Assembly (NCBI RefSeq): GCF_900112575.1
Contig: NZ_FOMH01000003.1
Coordinates: 124,001-188,000 of the forward strand
Origin: Flavobacterium phragmitis
Lineage (GTDB): Bacteria > Bacteroidota > Bacteroidia > Flavobacteriales > Flavobacteriaceae
Length of the DNA stretch: 64,000 nt
Reading direction: 5' to 3'
The translations under genes and the position numbers were made by a program. Positions 51,166 through 60,429 of this stretch are shown piece after piece. Each line of letters begins with the position of its first letter. Within the stretch, counting starts at the first letter, position 1. Under the pieces are notes generated by a model. That model worked only from the letters and a program-made list of their open reading frames with translations, made no database searches and had not been told where the DNA came from.

Positions 51166-53556
51166 ATGAAACGCACAATTAAAAAAGTTGCTGTAATTGG
51201 ATCCGGAATTATGGGTTCAGGTATAGCTTGTCATTTTGCTAACATTGGTGTCGAAGTTTTACTTCTGGACATCGTACCACGTGAACTGACCGAAGCTGAA
51301 GCTAAAAAAGGATTAACACTTGAAAGTAAAGCCGTTCGCAACCGTGTGGTAAACGAACATTTGGCGAATTCATTAAAATCAAAACCATCTCCTATTTACA
51401 GTCAGAAATTCGCAAATAGAATTACGACTGGAAATACGACAGATGATATGGCAAAAATTGCTAATGTTGACTGGATTATCGAAGTTGTAGTTGAGCGTTT
51501 AGACATTAAGAAATTGGTTTTTGAACAAATCGACAAATTCCGTAAACCGGGAACTTTGGTTACTTCAAACACTTCGGGTATTCCGATTCATTTTATGAGT
51601 GAAGGAAGAAGCGAAGATTTCCAACAGCACTTCTGCGGAACTCACTTTTTTAACCCTGTGCGTTACTTAAAATTATTTGAAATTATTCCTGGTCCAAAAA
51701 CTTCAAAAGAAGTATTGGATTTCTTAAACGAATACGGATCTAAATTCTTAGGAAAAACTTCGGTTGTTGCTAAAGATACTCCAGCGTTTATTGGAAACAG
51801 AATAGGTATTTACGGAATCCAGAGTTTATTCCACTTAGTTAAAGAAATGGGATTAACGATTGAAGAAGTTGATAAATTGACTGGACCAGTAATTGGCCGT
51901 CCAAAATCGGCTACTTTCCGTACAGTTGACGTTGTTGGATTGGATACTTTGGTACACGTTGCCAACGGTATTTACGAAAACTGTCCGAACGACGAACAAC
52001 ACGAATTGTTCAAACTTCCAGATTTCATCAACAAAATGATGGAGAATAATTGGTTAGGGAGCAAAACTGGACAAGGTTTTTACAAAAAAGTAGATAAAGA
52101 TATTCTTTCTTTAGACTTAAATACATTAGAATATCGCGCTGCAAAAAAAGCAAATTTTGCAACTTTAGAACTAACTAAAACTATCGACAAACCGATCAAT
52201 CGTTTTAAAGTTTTAGTAAAAGGAACAGACAAAGCGGGAGAATTCTACCGTAAGAGTTTCGCTGGAATGTTTGCTTACGTTTCAAACAGAGTTCCTGAAA
52301 TCACAGACGAATTCTACAAAATTGACGACGCTATGAAAGCTGGTTTTGGATGGGAAAATGGTCCATTCGAAATCTGGGACGCCATTGGTGTTGAAAAAGG
52401 AATCGAAATCATGAAAGCAGAAGGTTTAGAGCCTGCCACATGGGTAAACGAAATGTTGGCTTCTGGAAGCAAAAGTTTTTATACTGTAAAAGAAGGCGCT
52501 ACTTATTTCTACGATATTCCAACAAAATCACAAGTAAAAGTTCCTGGACAAGATTCATTTATTATTCTGAACAACATTCGCGAAAGCAAAAAAGTTTGGA
52601 GCAATAGTGGAGCAATTATTCAGGATTTAGGAGACGGAATCTTAAACTTAGAATTCCAATCTAAAATGAATACTATTGGTGGTGACGTTCTACAAGCCAT
52701 CAATAAAGCAATCGACTTATCTGAAAAAGAATATCAAGGTTTAGTTATCGGTAACCAAGCAGCGAATTTCTCTGTTGGAGCCAATATCGGAATGATTTTC
52801 ATGATGGCAGTTGAGCAGGAATACGACGAATTGAACATGGCAATTAAATTGTTCCAAGATACCATGATGCGTGTTCGTTACTCTTCTATTCCAGTTGTAG
52901 TTGCACCTCACGGAATGACTTTTGGTGGTGGATGCGAAATGAGCTTACATGCTGACAAAGTTGTGGCAGCTGCAGAAACGTACATGGGATTAGTTGAGTT
53001 TGGTGTTGGAGTTATCCCTGGTGGTGGTGGTTCTAAAGAAATGACTTTAAGAGCTTCAGATTTATTCCGCAAAAATGATGTGGAATTGAATGTTCTTCAA
53101 GAGTATTTCTTAACAATCGCTATGGCTAAAGTTTCGACTTCTGGTTATGAGGCTTTTGACACTGGACTTTTACAACACGGAAAAGACATTATCGTAGTAA
53201 ACAAAGATCGTCAGATCGCTGAAGCTAAAAAACATGCTTTATTAATGGCAGAAGCTGGTTACACACAGCCAATCAGAAGAAATGACATTAAAGTTTTAGG
53301 AAAACAAGCTTTAGGTATGTTCTTAGTTGGAACAGATCAAATGCAGGCTGGAAAATACATTTCTGAGCACGATAAGAAAATCGCAAATAAACTGGCTTAT
53401 GTAATGGCCGGAGGTGATTTATCTGAAGCTACTTTAGTATCTGAACAATATTTATTAGATATCGAACGTGAAGCTTTCTTGAGTTTATGTACAGAACGTA
53501 AGACTTTAGAGAGAATTCAATACATGTTAACAAAAGGTAAACCATTAAGAAACTAA
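51166..53556 (+). CDS. 3-hydroxyacyl-CoA dehydrogenase / enoyl-CoA hydratase
   Basis: 796 residues, bifunctional beta-oxidation enzyme. Dehydrogenase first: the NAD-binding G-S-G-I-M-G-S-G-I-A at about 12-21, N-T-S-G-I-P and H-F-F-N-P-V-R catalytic region at about 158-170, then the C-terminal dehydrogenase domain. The hydratase/isomerase domain is at the C-terminus (about 500-790), with N-F-S-V-G-A-N-I and G-G-G-C-E-M. This order (dehydrogenase before hydratase) is the form common in Bacteroidota and Bacillus FadN, unlike E. coli FadB. It works with the thiolase and acyl-CoA dehydrogenase that follow. Confidence 0.93.
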   Translation: MKRTIKKVAVIGSGIMGSGIACHFANIGVEVLLLDIVPRELTEAEAKKGLTLESKAVRNRVVNEHLANSLKSKPSPIYSQKFANRITTGNTTDDMAKIANVDWIIEVVVERLDIKKLVFEQIDKFRKPGTLVTSNTSGIPIHFMSEGRSEDFQQHFCGTHFFNPVRYLKLFEIIPGPKTSKEVLDFLNEYGSKFLGKTSVVAKDTPAFIGNRIGIYGIQSLFHLVKEMGLTIEEVDKLTGPVIGRPKSATFRTVDVVGLDTLVHVANGIYENCPNDEQHELFKLPDFINKMMENNWLGSKTGQGFYKKVDKDILSLDLNTLEYRAAKKANFATLELTKTIDKPINRFKVLVKGTDKAGEFYRKSFAGMFAYVSNRVPEITDEFYKIDDAMKAGFGWENGPFEIWDAIGVEKGIEIMKAEGLEPATWVNEMLASGSKSFYTVKEGATYFYDIPTKSQVKVPGQDSFIILNNIRESKKVWSNSGAIIQDLGDGILNLEFQSKMNTIGGDVLQAINKAIDLSEKEYQGLVIGNQAANFSVGANIGMIFMMAVEQEYDELNMAIKLFQDTMMRVRYSSIPVVVAPHGMTFGGGCEMSLHADKVVAAAETYMGLVEFGVGVIPGGGGSKEMTLRASDLFRKNDVELNVLQEYFLTIAMAKVSTSGYEAFDTGLLQHGKDIIVVNKDRQIAEAKKHALLMAEAGYTQPIRRNDIKVLGKQALGMFLVGTDQMQAGKYISEHDKKIANKLAYVMAGGDLSEATLVSEQYLLDIEREAFLSLCTERKTLERIQYMLTKGKPLRN

Positions 53557-53632
53557 GCCTCGGAGAGGCGACCTGTTTGTAGAAAATGAAATGATTTTTG
53601 GTTCAGCTCCGTAGGAGCGACCTGTTTTAAAA
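53555..53632 (+). repeat. REP-type hairpins upstream of the transposase
   Basis: Two related units: gcctcggagaggc followed by gacctgtttgtag (53557-53582), and gctccgtaggagc followed by gacctgttt (53604-53626). Each is a hairpin plus a conserved GACCTGTTT tail. They match units 3' of the transposase. Confidence 0.7.
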
Positions 53633-53640
53633 CGAATTTT

Positions 53641-54102
53641 ATGGCTAATACCTATTCACAAATTTACATTCAAATTGTTTTTGCTGTCAAAGGCAGAGAA
53701 AATTTGATAAAAAAAGAAAACCGTGAAGAACTACATAAATTCATAACAGGTATTGTTTCAAACAGAGGTCAAAAATTATTATCCATTTTTGCAATGCCAG
53801 ATCACGTTCATATTTTGATTGGAATGAAACCTAATCTTTCATTATCAGACTTAGTCAGGGATATTAAAGCAGGTTCATCAAAATTCATTAATGACAGTAA
53901 ATGGATTAATACAAAATTTAATTGGCAAGAAGGATTTGGAGCTTTTTCTTATTCAAAGAGCCATTTAGATAATGTGGTGAAATATATTCTAAATCAAGAA
54001 GAGCATCATAGAAAACAAACATTTAAAGAAGAATATCTTTCATTCTTAGAAAAATTTGAAATTGATTATGATGAGAAATATTTATTTGATTGGGTTGAAT
54101 AA
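53641..54102 (+). CDS. REP-associated tyrosine transposase (Y1/HUH family)
   Basis: 153 residues, IS200/IS605-type TnpA fold. The HUH metal site is in M-P-D-H-V-H-I-L, and the nucleophile tyrosine is probably in the Y-S-K-S-H-L-D-N-V-V-K-Y region. Unlike IS200, it is bordered by REP hairpins on both sides rather than left and right IS ends, so it is a domesticated RAYT-type gene that mobilises REP sequences. It sits inside the beta-oxidation operon without disrupting a coding region. Confidence 0.85.
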   Translation: MANTYSQIYIQIVFAVKGRENLIKKENREELHKFITGIVSNRGQKLLSIFAMPDHVHILIGMKPNLSLSDLVRDIKAGSSKFINDSKWINTKFNWQEGFGAFSYSKSHLDNVVKYILNQEEHHRKQTFKEEYLSFLEKFEIDYDEKYLFDWVE

Positions 54103-54108
54103 CAAACA

Positions 54109-54295
54109 GGCTGGTAAAACAGGTCGCTCCTAAGGAGCTTCTAAAAACATACCTAATTTAATGCTACAAACAGTAGGCCTCTCTGAGGCAACTAAAGCAG
54201 AAATAATGTATGTAAATTTAAATAAGCCTCTGAGAGGCAATCTGTTTGTAGAAAATATAATTTAAATGACAAAATTAGCTCCTTAGGAGCGACCT
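54109..54295 (-). repeat. REP-type hairpins downstream of the transposase
   Basis: Units at 54111-54138 (aacaggtcgctcc...ggagct, opposite orientation), 54176-54194 (gcctctctgaggc), 54228-54250 (gcctctgagaggc then aatctgtttgtag) and 54273-54295 (gctccttaggagc then gacct). They mirror the upstream copies. Confidence 0.7.
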
Positions 54296-54320
54296 ATAAA
54301 AACATCAAAAACAAAAACAA

Positions 54321-55502
54321 ATGAAAACAGCATATATTGTTAAAGCTTACCGTACAGCGGTAGGAAAAGCACCTAAAGGTGTATTTCGTTTCAAACGTCC
54401 TGATGAATTAGCAGCTGAAACCATTCAGTTTATGATGGATGAGTTGCCTAATTTTGATAAAAAACGTATTGACGACGTTATGGTAGGAAATGCCATGCCG
54501 GAAGCAGAACAAGGTCTTAACGTTGGACGTTTGATCTCTTTAATGGGATTAAAGGTAGAAGACGTTCCTGGTGTTACCGTTAACCGTTACTGCGCATCTG
54601 GATTAGAAACTATCGGAATGGCCACGGCTAAAATCCAATCAGGAATGGCAGATTGTATCATCGCTGGTGGTGCAGAAAGTATGAGTTATATTCCGATGGG
54701 AGGTTACAAACCAACTCCGGATTATAAAGTGGCTGCTGCAGGCCACGAAGATTACTATTGGGGAATGGGGTTAACTGCTGAAGCTGTGGCTAATCAATAT
54801 AAAATTTCAAGAGAAGATCAGGACGAGTTTGCTTACAACTCTCACATGAAAGCATTGAAAGCTCAGGCAGAAGGAAAATTCGACAAACAAATCGTTCCAA
54901 TTACTGTTGAGCAGACTTTCATCAATGAAAATGGTAAAAAAGAAACTAAATCATACGTTGTAAATAAAGACGAAGGACCAAGAGCTGGAACTTCTAAAGA
55001 AGCTTTAGCAGGTTTAAGACCAGTTTTTGCTGCTGACGGAAGTGTAACGGCTGGTAACTCTTCTCAAATGAGTGACGGTGCTGCTTTCGTTTTAATTATG
55101 AGCGAAGAAATGGTAAAAGAATTAAACCTTGAACCAATCGCACGTTTGGTAAACTTTGCTTCTTCTGGTGTTGAGCCAAGAATTATGGGTATTGGTCCTG
55201 TAAAAGCAATTCCGAAAGCCTTAAAACAAGCAGGATTAACATTGAACGATATCGAGTTAATTGAATTAAACGAAGCTTTTGCTTCACAAGCTTTAGCAGT
55301 AACTCGCGAATTAAACATTAACCCAGAAATCGTAAACGTAAACGGTGGAGCGATTGCTTTAGGTCACCCTCTAGGATGTACAGGAGCTAAACTTTCTGTT
55401 CAGTTATTCGATGAGATGAAACGCAGAGGTAATAAATACGGAATCGTTTCTATGTGTGTGGGTACTGGGCAAGGTTCTGCTGGTATTTACGAAGTTCTTT
55501 AA
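54321..55502 (+). CDS. Acetyl-CoA acyltransferase (3-ketoacyl-CoA thiolase)
   Basis: 393 residues, standard thiolase length. The acyl-accepting cysteine is in N-R-Y-C-A-S-G-L-E (about 90), the catalytic H in N-G-G-A-I-A-L-G-H-P-L-G-C-T-G (about 350), and the second cysteine in M-C-V-G-T-G-Q-G-S-A-G (about 380). It cleaves 3-ketoacyl-CoA to acetyl-CoA and a shortened acyl-CoA. It is part of the operon with the FadB-like and acyl-CoA dehydrogenase genes, with mobile pieces before and after. Confidence 0.94.
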   Translation: MKTAYIVKAYRTAVGKAPKGVFRFKRPDELAAETIQFMMDELPNFDKKRIDDVMVGNAMPEAEQGLNVGRLISLMGLKVEDVPGVTVNRYCASGLETIGMATAKIQSGMADCIIAGGAESMSYIPMGGYKPTPDYKVAAAGHEDYYWGMGLTAEAVANQYKISREDQDEFAYNSHMKALKAQAEGKFDKQIVPITVEQTFINENGKKETKSYVVNKDEGPRAGTSKEALAGLRPVFAADGSVTAGNSSQMSDGAAFVLIMSEEMVKELNLEPIARLVNFASSGVEPRIMGIGPVKAIPKALKQAGLTLNDIELIELNEAFASQALAVTRELNINPEIVNVNGGAIALGHPLGCTGAKLSVQLFDEMKRRGNKYGIVSMCVGTGQGSAGIYEVL

Positions 55503-55503
55503 A

Positions 55504-55536
55504 AAAGAGAATAGAATATAGAGTATAGAAAATAGA
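55504..55536 (+). repeat. Left inverted repeat of the four-helix gene
   Basis: 33 bases, made of agaatagaatatagagtata then gaaaatag-type sequence. It matches the reverse complement of 56003-56035 at 32 of 33 positions and lies 1 base after the thiolase stop. Confidence 0.8.
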
Positions 55537-55648
55537 TTTTTTCTTTGAGAATTAAGAGATATACTTTTTGGAATGACAGAATGCTTAAGAGCTTAAAATG
55601 TAGTACTAATCTTGCTTTTAATTAATTTCTTATCTTGCCTCAAAAAAC

Positions 55649-55999
55649 ATGAGACATAATTATAAGAATTTAAAGATTTGGCAACTTGGAATTACAATAG
55701 CTAATGAAATTTCAGATTTATTACTAGAATTTCCAAAACATGAACGATACGATTTGAGTTCTCAAATAAGCAGATGTTCTGTTTCGATGCCTAGTAATAT
55801 TGCCGAAGGATCTTCAAGAACAGATAAATCTTTCAGTCATTTTTTAGATATTTCTCTTGGCTCTTCATTTGAACTAATAACGCAATTATTAATTGCTACA
55901 CATAGAAAATATATTAACGAGATACAATTTAACCAATTAGAAATTAAAATAGAAGAATTCCAAAGAATGACAATGAGTTTTCAAAACGGGCTAAAGTAA
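55649..55999 (+). CDS. Four-helix-bundle protein of the 23S rRNA IVS family
   Basis: 116 residues. Matches the pattern of proteins encoded by 23S rRNA intervening sequences (Y-K-N-L-K-I-W-Q-L-G-I, L-P-S-N-I-A-E-G-S-S-R, K-S-F-S-H-F-L-D-I-S-L-G-S). These form four-helix bundles and often occur as solitary mobile genes; their biochemical role is unclear. It is flanked by 33-bp inverted repeats (55504-55536 and 56003-56035) and inserted between the thiolase and acyl-CoA dehydrogenase genes. Confidence 0.85.
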   Translation: MRHNYKNLKIWQLGITIANEISDLLLEFPKHERYDLSSQISRCSVSMPSNIAEGSSRTDKSFSHFLDISLGSSFELITQLLIATHRKYINEIQFNQLEIKIEEFQRMTMSFQNGLK

Positions 56000-56002
56000 A
56001 AG

Positions 56003-56035
56003 TCTATTTTCTATACTCTATATTCTATTTTCTTT
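56003..56035 (+). repeat. Right inverted repeat of the four-helix gene
   Basis: 33 bases, the mirror of 55504-55536 with one mismatch, beginning 3 bases after the four-helix gene stop and ending 18 bases before the acyl-CoA dehydrogenase ATG. Confidence 0.8.
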
Positions 56036-56053
56036 CATAAAAACAAAAACAAA

Positions 56054-57859
56054 ATGGCAGATACAATCGAAAAAAACGTGACTCGTGGTGGTCAGTTTTT
56101 AGTTAAAGAAACAAAATGCGAGGATATCTTCACACCAGAAGATTTCTCTGAAGAGCAGTTAATGATGCGTGACTCTGTAAAAGAGTTCGTTGACAAAGAA
56201 TTATGGGCGCATAAAGATCGTTTTGAGAAAAAAGATTATGCGTATACTGAATCATCTATGCGTAAAGCTGGTGAACTTGGACTTCTTGGAGTTGCAGTTC
56301 CGGAAGAATACGGCGGATTAGGAATGGGATTTGTTTCTACAATGTTGGTTTGTGACTACATTTCTGGAGCAACTGGTTCGTTCTCAACTGCTTTTGGTGC
56401 TCATACTGGAATTGGAACTATGCCCATTACACTTTACGGATCTGAAGCGCAAAAGAAAAAATACGTTCCGTTATTAGCTTCTGGAGAATGGTTTGGAGCT
56501 TATTGCTTAACTGAACCAGGTGCAGGATCTGATGCTAACTCAGGAAAAACTAAAGCAGTTTTATCTGAAGATGGAAAATATTACTCAATCACTGGACAAA
56601 AAATGTGGATTTCGAATGCAGGTTTCTGCAGTGTTTTCATCGTTTTTGCTCGTATTGGAGATGATAAAAATATTACAGGTTTCATCGTAGAAAACGATCC
56701 TTCAAACGGAATTTCTATGAATGAAGAAGAGCATAAATTAGGAATCCGTGCTTCTTCTACTCGTCAGGTTTTCTTTAACGAAACAAAAGTTCCGGTTGAA
56801 AACATGTTGTCTGAAAGAGGAAACGGTTTCAAGATCGCAATGAACGCTTTGAACGTTGGTCGTATTAAATTGGCTGCGGCTTGTTTAGATGCACAAAGAA
56901 GAGTTACTTCTGGAGCTGTAAAATATGCTAACGAAAGAATTCAGTTCAACACTTCTATTTCATCTTTTGGAGCTATCCGTTCTAAATTAGCTGAAATGGC
57001 AACTAACGCTTACGCTGGAGAAAGTGCTTCTTACCGTGCTGCAAAAGACATCGAAGACAGAATCGCTGCTCGTGAAGCAGAAGGAACAAGTCACCAAGAA
57101 GCAGAATTGAAAGGTGTTGAAGAATATGCTATCGAATGTTCTATCTTGAAAGTAGCGGTTTCTGAGGACGTTCAAAACTGTTCTGACGAAGGAATCCAAG
57201 TTTTTGGTGGAATGGGATTCTCTGAAGATACTCCAATGGAAAGTGCTTGGAGAGATGCTCGTATCGCTCGTATCTACGAAGGAACAAACGAAATCAACAG
57301 AATGCTTTCTGTAGGTATGCTGATCAAAAAAGCAATGAAAGGTCACGTTGACTTACTTGGACCAGCAATGAAAGTTCAGGAAGAATTAATGGGAATTCCA
57401 TCTTTTGATACTCCAGATTACTCTGAATTATTCTCTGAAGAAAAAGTAATCGTAGCTAACTTGAAAAAAGTTTTCTTAATGGTTGCTGGAAGCGCTGTTC
57501 AAAAATACGGACCAGAATTAGATTCTCACCAACAGTTATTAATGGCTGCTGCTGATATCTTAATCGAAATCTATATGGCTGAAAGTACAATTTTGAGAAC
57601 TGAGAAATTAGCTAAAAAAGAAGGTGAAGATAAAGTTCAAGAGCAAATTGCTATGGCAAAATTATACTTGTACAAAGCGGTTGATATTGTAAACTTAAGA
57701 GGAAAAGAAGGAATTGCTTCTTTCTCTGAAGGTGACGAACAACGTATGATGTTAATGGGACTTAAACGTTTCACTAAATATACTAACCTTCCAAATGTTG
57801 TGGCACTTAGAGAAAAAATTGCAGAAAAATTAGTCGCAGAAAACAGTTACTGCTTCTAA
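56054..57859 (+). CDS. Acyl-CoA dehydrogenase
   Basis: 601 residues, longer than the 380-residue short- and medium-chain type, so the very-long-chain (ACAD9/VLCAD-like) class with a C-terminal extension. The first 420 residues hold the core: E-P-G-A-G-S-D-A flavin motif and M-W-I-S-N-A-G at about 155-185, R-I-Y-E-G-T-N-E-I-N-R at about 410, which includes the catalytic Glu. It performs the first oxidative step of beta-oxidation with FAD. It is the last gene of the operon and has a strong terminator. Confidence 0.93.
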   Translation: MADTIEKNVTRGGQFLVKETKCEDIFTPEDFSEEQLMMRDSVKEFVDKELWAHKDRFEKKDYAYTESSMRKAGELGLLGVAVPEEYGGLGMGFVSTMLVCDYISGATGSFSTAFGAHTGIGTMPITLYGSEAQKKKYVPLLASGEWFGAYCLTEPGAGSDANSGKTKAVLSEDGKYYSITGQKMWISNAGFCSVFIVFARIGDDKNITGFIVENDPSNGISMNEEEHKLGIRASSTRQVFFNETKVPVENMLSERGNGFKIAMNALNVGRIKLAAACLDAQRRVTSGAVKYANERIQFNTSISSFGAIRSKLAEMATNAYAGESASYRAAKDIEDRIAAREAEGTSHQEAELKGVEEYAIECSILKVAVSEDVQNCSDEGIQVFGGMGFSEDTPMESAWRDARIARIYEGTNEINRMLSVGMLIKKAMKGHVDLLGPAMKVQEELMGIPSFDTPDYSELFSEEKVIVANLKKVFLMVAGSAVQKYGPELDSHQQLLMAAADILIEIYMAESTILRTEKLAKKEGEDKVQEQIAMAKLYLYKAVDIVNLRGKEGIASFSEGDEQRMMLMGLKRFTKYTNLPNVVALREKIAEKLVAENSYCF

Positions 57860-57892
57860 TTTCAAAATAGTTTTTAGCTTTTTAATTTGTTT

Positions 57893-57924
57893 AAACCCGC
57901 GCAAGTCCGAAACTGCGCGGGTTT
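57893..57924 (+). terminator. Terminator of the beta-oxidation operon
   Basis: The 11-bp stem AAACCCGCGCA/TGCGCGGGTTT with a 10-base loop is followed by a T run. The rest of the 57860-58163 gap is AT-rich with a TATATTTA-like promoter sequence near 58130 and no gene. Confidence 0.9.
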
Positions 57925-58163
57925 ATTTTTTTTGTTTTGCTACAGATTTAAAGGGTTAACACTGATTTTTTTAATCAATTAGATTCTTTAAATCGGTAAT
58001 ATTAACTTTTTTTTCAAAAAAAAAAACGAACTCAAATCGACGCAATATTTTTGCAACGATTTGCAAAATTTTCGTTAAAATTGATTTTTTGATTCCTCTA
58101 AAGGATTAAATATTGAGTGTATTGCTGTATATTTAGCATTCCAAAAACGCTAAAAACAAAAAA

Positions 58164-59258
58164 ATGAAACGAATTACCTTTATTACATTAGCATTATTGT
58201 GCGTAAGTATCTCCAATACCTTTGCGCAAAAAAACAAAAAAATGGATATTATTGCCTATTACACAGGCGATTCCCAACTAATTGACCAATACGAAGTTGG
58301 AAAATTAAACCAAATCATATTTAGTTTCTGTCATTTAAAAGATGGTAAACTTACTGTTGATTCTCCGAAAGATTCTATTACGATTAAACATTTAGTTTCT
58401 TTAAAAGCTACAAATCCGCAATTAAAGATTATTGTATCGCTTGGTGGCTGGGGTGGATGTGAACCTTGCTCTGCTGCTTTCTCAACTGCTGAAGGACGCT
58501 TAAAATTTGCGAAATCTGTAAAAACTTTAAGTGACTCTTATAAAGTAGACGGTTTAGACTTAGATTGGGAATATCCTGCAATTGAAGGTCTTCCTGGTCA
58601 TTTGTATCAAGCGGTGGACAAACCTAACTTCACTGAATTGGTTAAAATTTTACGTTCTACATTAGGTAAAAAATACGAATTGAGTTTTGCCGCAGGTGGT
58701 TTCCAAAAATATTTAGACGAGTCTATCGATTGGAAAGCGGTTACTCCATTAGTAAACCGTATCAACATTATGAGTTATGATTTAGTAAACGGATATTCTC
58801 AGGTTACTGGACATCATACCCCATTATACAGTACAAATCCAAAAGAAGAATCTACTGACAGAGCTGTTGAGTTTTTATTAAAACAAGGTGTACCTGCTGA
58901 AAAATTAGTAATTGGTGGTGCTTTTTACACCAGACAATGGATTAATGTAGAAAACATCAATAACGGCTTATATCAGGCCGGGAAACATGTTGAAGGCGTT
59001 AACTTTAAAGATTACGCCAAAACTTATACAGAAGCAAACGGCTGGAAATATTTCTGGGACGATAAAGCAAAAGCACCTTACTGGTACAACGCTTCAACTA
59101 AAACTTTTGCAACCTCTGATGATCTTAAATCTATTACAGCAAAAGCAGAATACGTAAAAGCTAAGAAATTAGGCGGAATCATGTTCTGGGAACTTACTTT
59201 AGACAGTTTCCGTGACGGAATGGTAAATGAAATTTACAAAGTGAAAACAGCAAAATAA
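58164..59258 (+). CDS. Glycoside hydrolase family 18 chitinase-like protein
   Basis: 364 residues. Signal peptide of about 22 residues (MKRITFITLALLCVSISNTF, cleaved after A-Q). The GH18 catalytic motif D-G-L-D-L-D-W-E ends with the acid/base at E136, and S-L-G-G-W-G-G at about 92-98 is the conserved substrate-binding strand. G-G-I-M-F-W-E-L closes the barrel near the C-terminus. It hydrolyses beta-1,4-GlcNAc polymers or N-glycan cores; no carbohydrate-binding module or secretion tail (Por type) is seen, so a periplasmic or endo-acting role is possible. Confidence 0.92.
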   Translation: MKRITFITLALLCVSISNTFAQKNKKMDIIAYYTGDSQLIDQYEVGKLNQIIFSFCHLKDGKLTVDSPKDSITIKHLVSLKATNPQLKIIVSLGGWGGCEPCSAAFSTAEGRLKFAKSVKTLSDSYKVDGLDLDWEYPAIEGLPGHLYQAVDKPNFTELVKILRSTLGKKYELSFAAGGFQKYLDESIDWKAVTPLVNRINIMSYDLVNGYSQVTGHHTPLYSTNPKEESTDRAVEFLLKQGVPAEKLVIGGAFYTRQWINVENINNGLYQAGKHVEGVNFKDYAKTYTEANGWKYFWDDKAKAPYWYNASTKTFATSDDLKSITAKAEYVKAKKLGGIMFWELTLDSFRDGMVNEIYKVKTAK

Positions 59259-59276
59259 TTCACTTAACAACATAAA

Positions 59277-59305
59277 AAAGGCAGTTATTAAAAGTAACTG
59301 CCTTT
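59277..59305. terminator. Bidirectional terminator after the chitinase
   Basis: The 11-bp stem AAAGGCAGTTA/TAACTGCCTTT has a 7-base loop and A/T runs on both sides. It lies 18 bases after the chitinase stop and 28 bases before the end of the gene at 59334. Confidence 0.88.
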
Positions 59306-59333
59306 TTCTGTTTTATATAATAGTAAAATTTTA

Positions 59334-59816
59334 TTAAACTTTTGATTTGTCCAATTCTCCAATAAACGGAATAGCCTCTAGTATTTCACTTCTAATAATA
59401 GTCTGCAAATAAACCTCTAACTGAATGAACTTTGCTGCATTAATTGCCCCTATCGCTTTTTTAGCTTTTGAATAGGTTTTACAGTAAAGTTTTTCATAAG
59501 CAATATGATTTTTCAAGGTTCCTTTTGCCAATTCATCTGCTTTAGCATCAGTCAGTGTTTCATAATTGGCAGCGTAATCATTTATTAATTGAAATTTGGT
59601 CTGACCTAATGCTTTTCGCTGTATTTCATAATCATCATAAACTTTAGCAAAAGCCGTAGATTGAGCATCTGAAAGATTCATATACTGTTTTACCAGCTCA
59701 CTTTTCGATTTTCCGTAAACACTTTGCAAAACATCTACGTCCTCTTTAAAAGAAGATTGTGCATAAGATGAAAATGAGACAAGGGCCATAATAAGAATAA
59801 GACTTAATTTTTTCAT
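59334..59816 (-). CDS. Secreted hypothetical protein
   Basis: 160 residues from M15 of the long frame; that start gives a textbook signal peptide (MKKLSLILIMALVSFSSYAQ). The mature part is helical with repeated Lys/Ala/Tyr spacing (F-A-K-V-Y-D-D-Y-E, A-Y-E-K-L-Y-C-K-T-Y-S-K-A-K-K-A-I-G). No catalytic motif is recognised. It is a periplasmic helical protein of unknown function. Confidence 0.7.
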   Translation of the reverse strand: MKKLSLILIMALVSFSSYAQSSFKEDVDVLQSVYGKSKSELVKQYMNLSDAQSTAFAKVYDDYEIQRKALGQTKFQLINDYAANYETLTDAKADELAKGTLKNHIAYEKLYCKTYSKAKKAIGAINAAKFIQLEVYLQTIIRSEILEAIPFIGELDKSKV

Positions 59817-59912
59817 AGTTCTAATTTTTAATTTGTTTTTAAAAATAATATTCGTCAATAATATATCGATTTTAAAAATTTCGCATACAAAACCCTATTA
59901 TACACAAGCGCT

Positions 59913-60425
59913 CTACTTTTTTTCTTCTTTTGGCGCACTTATCAATCCATCATAGTAAATCGGCGCTCTATTATTACTATTGACATTAAGCGTAGCTGTT
60001 CCGTTAAAGAAAATGGTAAAAAACAAATCATAAACATCATTCTTGCCTCGAACCGTTGCCTTTAGAATTGTACTTTTCTTTTTATTCTCAATTTTGATGT
60101 TTTCAGGTTTTCCTTCGAATTTAATGCCTCCATCACTATTGTATCCTACATTATAACCACGACCGAAAAAAGGAAGATCGCAAGTGGTATTTTCGGTATT
60201 AAACTTTAAAAAATAGGTGTTGTAATCCAACTGAATTAATCTGCCACCTTGTGGCGTAACTTTCTGAGCCTCGAAAACAAAATTTTTAGTATCTAAAAGT
60301 GATTGCACCTCTTTTTGTTTTTCGAGTTCTCTTTCCTGCTTAAGCTCTTTTTTTGTTTTTTCCTGTGCTGAAACAGATAAACTTAAAGCCAAAAATAACA
60401 TCAGAATAAATAGTTTCGTTTTCAT
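59913..60425 (-). CDS. DUF4251 domain secreted protein
   Basis: 170 residues. Signal peptide (MKTKLFILMLFLALSLSVSA, cut after A-Q). A charged helix (K-T-K-K-E-L-K-Q-E-R-E-L-E-K-Q-K) precedes the DUF4251 body, recognised by D-L-P-F-F-G-R-G-Y and G-G-I-K-F-E-G-K-P-E-N. DUF4251 proteins are frequent in Bacteroidota periplasm; function unknown. Confidence 0.82.
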   Translation of the reverse strand: MKTKLFILMLFLALSLSVSAQEKTKKELKQERELEKQKEVQSLLDTKNFVFEAQKVTPQGGRLIQLDYNTYFLKFNTENTTCDLPFFGRGYNVGYNSDGGIKFEGKPENIKIENKKKSTILKATVRGKNDVYDLFFTIFFNGTATLNVNSNNRAPIYYDGLISAPKEEKK

Positions 60426-60429
60426 AACA

